This document shows, piece by piece, positions 62,860 to 64,000 of a stretch of DNA of 64,000 bases (the stretch's first letter is position 1; each line of letters opens with the position of its first letter). Source of the stretch: Sphingobacterium thalpophilum (lineage in GTDB: Bacteria > Bacteroidota > Bacteroidia > Sphingobacteriales > Sphingobacteriaceae); NCBI RefSeq assembly GCF_901482695.1, contig NZ_LR590484.1:2728001-2792000 (forward strand). Direction: 5' to 3'. Under the pieces are notes generated by a model. It ran no database searches and was not told the origin of the DNA. It worked only from the letters and a program-made list of their open reading frames with translations. Both the position numbers and the translations under genes were made by a program.

Positions 62860-63372
62860 CTAAACCAACCACGCTGCATCTTCTTCCTTGTCAAATTCTT
62901 CTAACGTAACAGTGACATGTTCCTTGAGAATAGTGGATAATTTGGTGCCATAGTAGTCACTGAATATCGGGAATTTATGATGGCTTCTGTCAATCAAGAC
63001 TGCCGTTCTCATTTTCTTTAGCGGAACATTTAAGAATACCCCCAGGCCATAAGCCAGTGCTCTGCCACTATTTAAGACATCGTCAACTAAGATAATGGTT
63101 TTGTCCTTGGCCATCTCTACAGGTAAATCTGTGCTGGCATTCAGAGAACGGCTTGTTTTTTTCATGGTCACTTTGATCAGCAGGATCTCCTTATCAGAAA
63201 TGTCCTGTAAAATCGCTTTGAGACGCTGTGCAAACACGTATCCTCTATCGGCAATTCCAACTAAAACCAGTGTTTCATCTTCAAAATTGTCTTCTAAAAT
63301 TTGATAGGCAATACGGATTGATTTCTGTTTTATTTGTTCTTTATTTAAGATGAGCGTTTTCTTCGAAGACAT
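62860..63372 (-). CDS. PyrR-type phosphoribosyltransferase
   Basis: 170 residues. PRPP-binding loop VDDVLNSGRA (residues 96-105), earlier VLVGIADRGYVFAQRL and the family end EFDKEEDAAWLV. It fits the PyrR/uracil or hypoxanthine phosphoribosyltransferase group. Whether it acts as a pyrimidine attenuator or only as an enzyme cannot be told; no pyr genes are nearby. Confidence 0.85.
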   Translation of the reverse strand: MSSKKTLILNKEQIKQKSIRIAYQILEDNFEDETLVLVGIADRGYVFAQRLKAILQDISDKEILLIKVTMKKTSRSLNASTDLPVEMAKDKTIILVDDVLNSGRALAYGLGVFLNVPLKKMRTAVLIDRSHHKFPIFSDYYGTKLSTILKEHVTVTLEEFDKEEDAAWLV

Positions 63373-63420
63373 AGTCGTATTTCAATGATTATGGGGTAAA
63401 AATAGGATATTAAATTGTAT

Positions 63421-63460
63421 AAAAAAAGTCCAGAGCCAGTTAAAGCTTTGGACTTTTTTT
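63421..63460 (-). terminator. Intrinsic terminator after the NlpC/P60 gene
   Basis: AAAAAAAGTCCAGAGC (63421-63436) pairs with GCTTTGGACTTTTTTT (63445-63460), with one G-U pair. The A and T tracts at both outer ends make it able to work in either direction, but only the minus-strand gene leads into it closely (stop at 63479). Confidence 0.88.
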
Positions 63461-63478
63461 ATATGATCAAGCTGATCT

Positions 63479-64000
63479 TTAGTTCAGCTTATTGTCTTTT
63501 TCAGCTTTCAATATCTCTGCCGTGAGCGTTTTGTTGTTATCTTCAGGCAGACGGCCGCCATTATAATAATAACGTCTCCAATATGGTTCATTCAGATTGC
63601 TGATCATTACGCCTTTGCTGGATGATGCATGGGCAAATTTGTTATCCCCGATATAAACGCCAACATGCGTAATGTTTCTGCTTCTGATTTTGAAGAATAC
63701 CAGATCACCTGCTTTCAACTCATTTTTGTCAACAGTCTTTACCTGCGAATATTGGTTGCGGCTATTATAACCTAGTGTTGTATTAAACACCTTGTCATAT
63801 AATTCATAAGAAAATTTAGAGCAGTCAATGCCTCTTTTCGAATCTCCGCCAAGACGGTAAGGCGTACCTAACCATTCGTAGACAAATTGATAAAGTTTTG
63901 TATTTGTGGTTGCCGAGACTGCGACACCCATGATTTGTGAGAAGTATTCTTTGGCGAGGTTGTCCGGATCTGATTCCGGTTTGGCGTTTCTGTTGGTTTG
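63479..64000 (-). CDS. NlpC/P60 (C40) peptidoglycan hydrolase, 5' end beyond the window
   Basis: At least 173 residues are visible; the frame stays open to the right edge with no required start, so the ATG at 63931 is probably internal. The domain starts YQFVYEWLGTPYRLGGDSKRGIDC with the catalytic Cys in GIDCSKFSYELY, then KAGDLVFFKI, the catalytic His in ITHVGVYIG and the third residue in FAHASSSKG. It cleaves peptide stems in peptidoglycan. The part upstream reads KPESDPDNLAKEYFSQIMGV, probably a linker after a signal peptide outside the window. Confidence 0.88.
   Translation of the reverse strand, partial: QTNRNAKPESDPDNLAKEYFSQIMGVAVSATTNTKLYQFVYEWLGTPYRLGGDSKRGIDCSKFSYELYDKVFNTTLGYNSRNQYSQVKTVDKNELKAGDLVFFKIRSRNITHVGVYIGDNKFAHASSSKGVMISNLNEPYWRRYYYNGGRLPEDNNKTLTAEILKAEKDNKLN

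Noticed and set aside
63479..63931. Treating the NlpC/P60 gene as complete with a start at 63931
   Set aside because: The same frame stays open to the window edge with protein-like sequence, and no signal peptide follows that ATG.
1..64000. CRISPR arrays, insertion sequences, prophage, rRNA or known defence genes
   Set aside because: No regularly spaced repeats, transposase, integrase or phage motifs were found on either strand.

Overview
The window is chromosomal DNA from a member of the Bacteroidota, most likely Sphingobacteriaceae (Sphingobacterium-like). I infer this from two SusC/SusD pairs, a fused hybrid two-component regulator, the gene families DUF4476, DUF4292 and DUF1080, an atpBEFHAG cluster without atpD/atpC, and repeated -7 boxes of the form TAnnTTTG. 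Nearly all genes lack Shine-Dalgarno sequences. I see no phage, transposase, CRISPR array or rRNA.

Layout. 1-4433: 5' part of parE, a sugar-isomerase-type cupin and a PIF1-like helicase. 4453-10366: the F1Fo ATP synthase operon (AtpI-like protein, a small membrane protein, atpB, E, F, H, A, G), ending in a strong terminator. 10404-27405: a polysaccharide utilisation locus with its own regulator (HTCS, GH31 with PA14 insert, SusC, SusD, surface lipoprotein, GH43, GH2). The enzyme set fits side-chain trimming of xyloglucan oligosaccharides, and a 12-bp direct repeat spaced 22 bp in front of GH31 is a good candidate for the regulator's binding site. 27406-32272: fabH, clpS, a TonB-dependent outer-membrane protein and a DUF1080 protein. 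32270-36959: a HAD phosphatase, then an overlapping cluster of histidine kinase, response regulator, TPR membrane protein and hemE, followed by hemJ. 37016-43310: DUF4476 protein, succinate-semialdehyde-type dehydrogenase, a broken DCC-family gene, ribBA, an LptF/LptG-type permease and a START-like protein. 43376-43839: two nearly identical tRNA genes with anticodon CAT. 44015-46473: an ABC exporter whose permease is split by a -1 frameshift at a run of seven A. 46715-51288: a second SusC/SusD pair without enzymes. 51415-53899: an acidic protein, a small unknown protein, an AraC regulator and a dienoyl-CoA-reductase-like SDR. 54010-56827: the rplM-rpsI-rpsB-tsf operon, with a hairpin at the predicted mRNA 5' end, real Shine-Dalgarno sites before rpsI and rpsB, and a probable attenuator before tsf. 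56995-64000: a cell-envelope cluster (TPR protein, DUF4292 lipoprotein, EnvC-like LytM protein, tatA, MltD-like transglycosylase), a PyrR-type phosphoribosyltransferase and a partial NlpC/P60 hydrolase.

Most notable: the frameshifted ABC permease at a perfect A_AAA_AAA site; four genes whose -7 box sits only 3-4 nt before the start codon, predicting leaderless mRNAs; the HTCS operator candidate; the DCC gene broken by an internal deletion; and the regulatory structures around the ribosomal-protein and ATP-synthase genes. No wholly new system is evident. The best candidate for unusual biology is the split permease.
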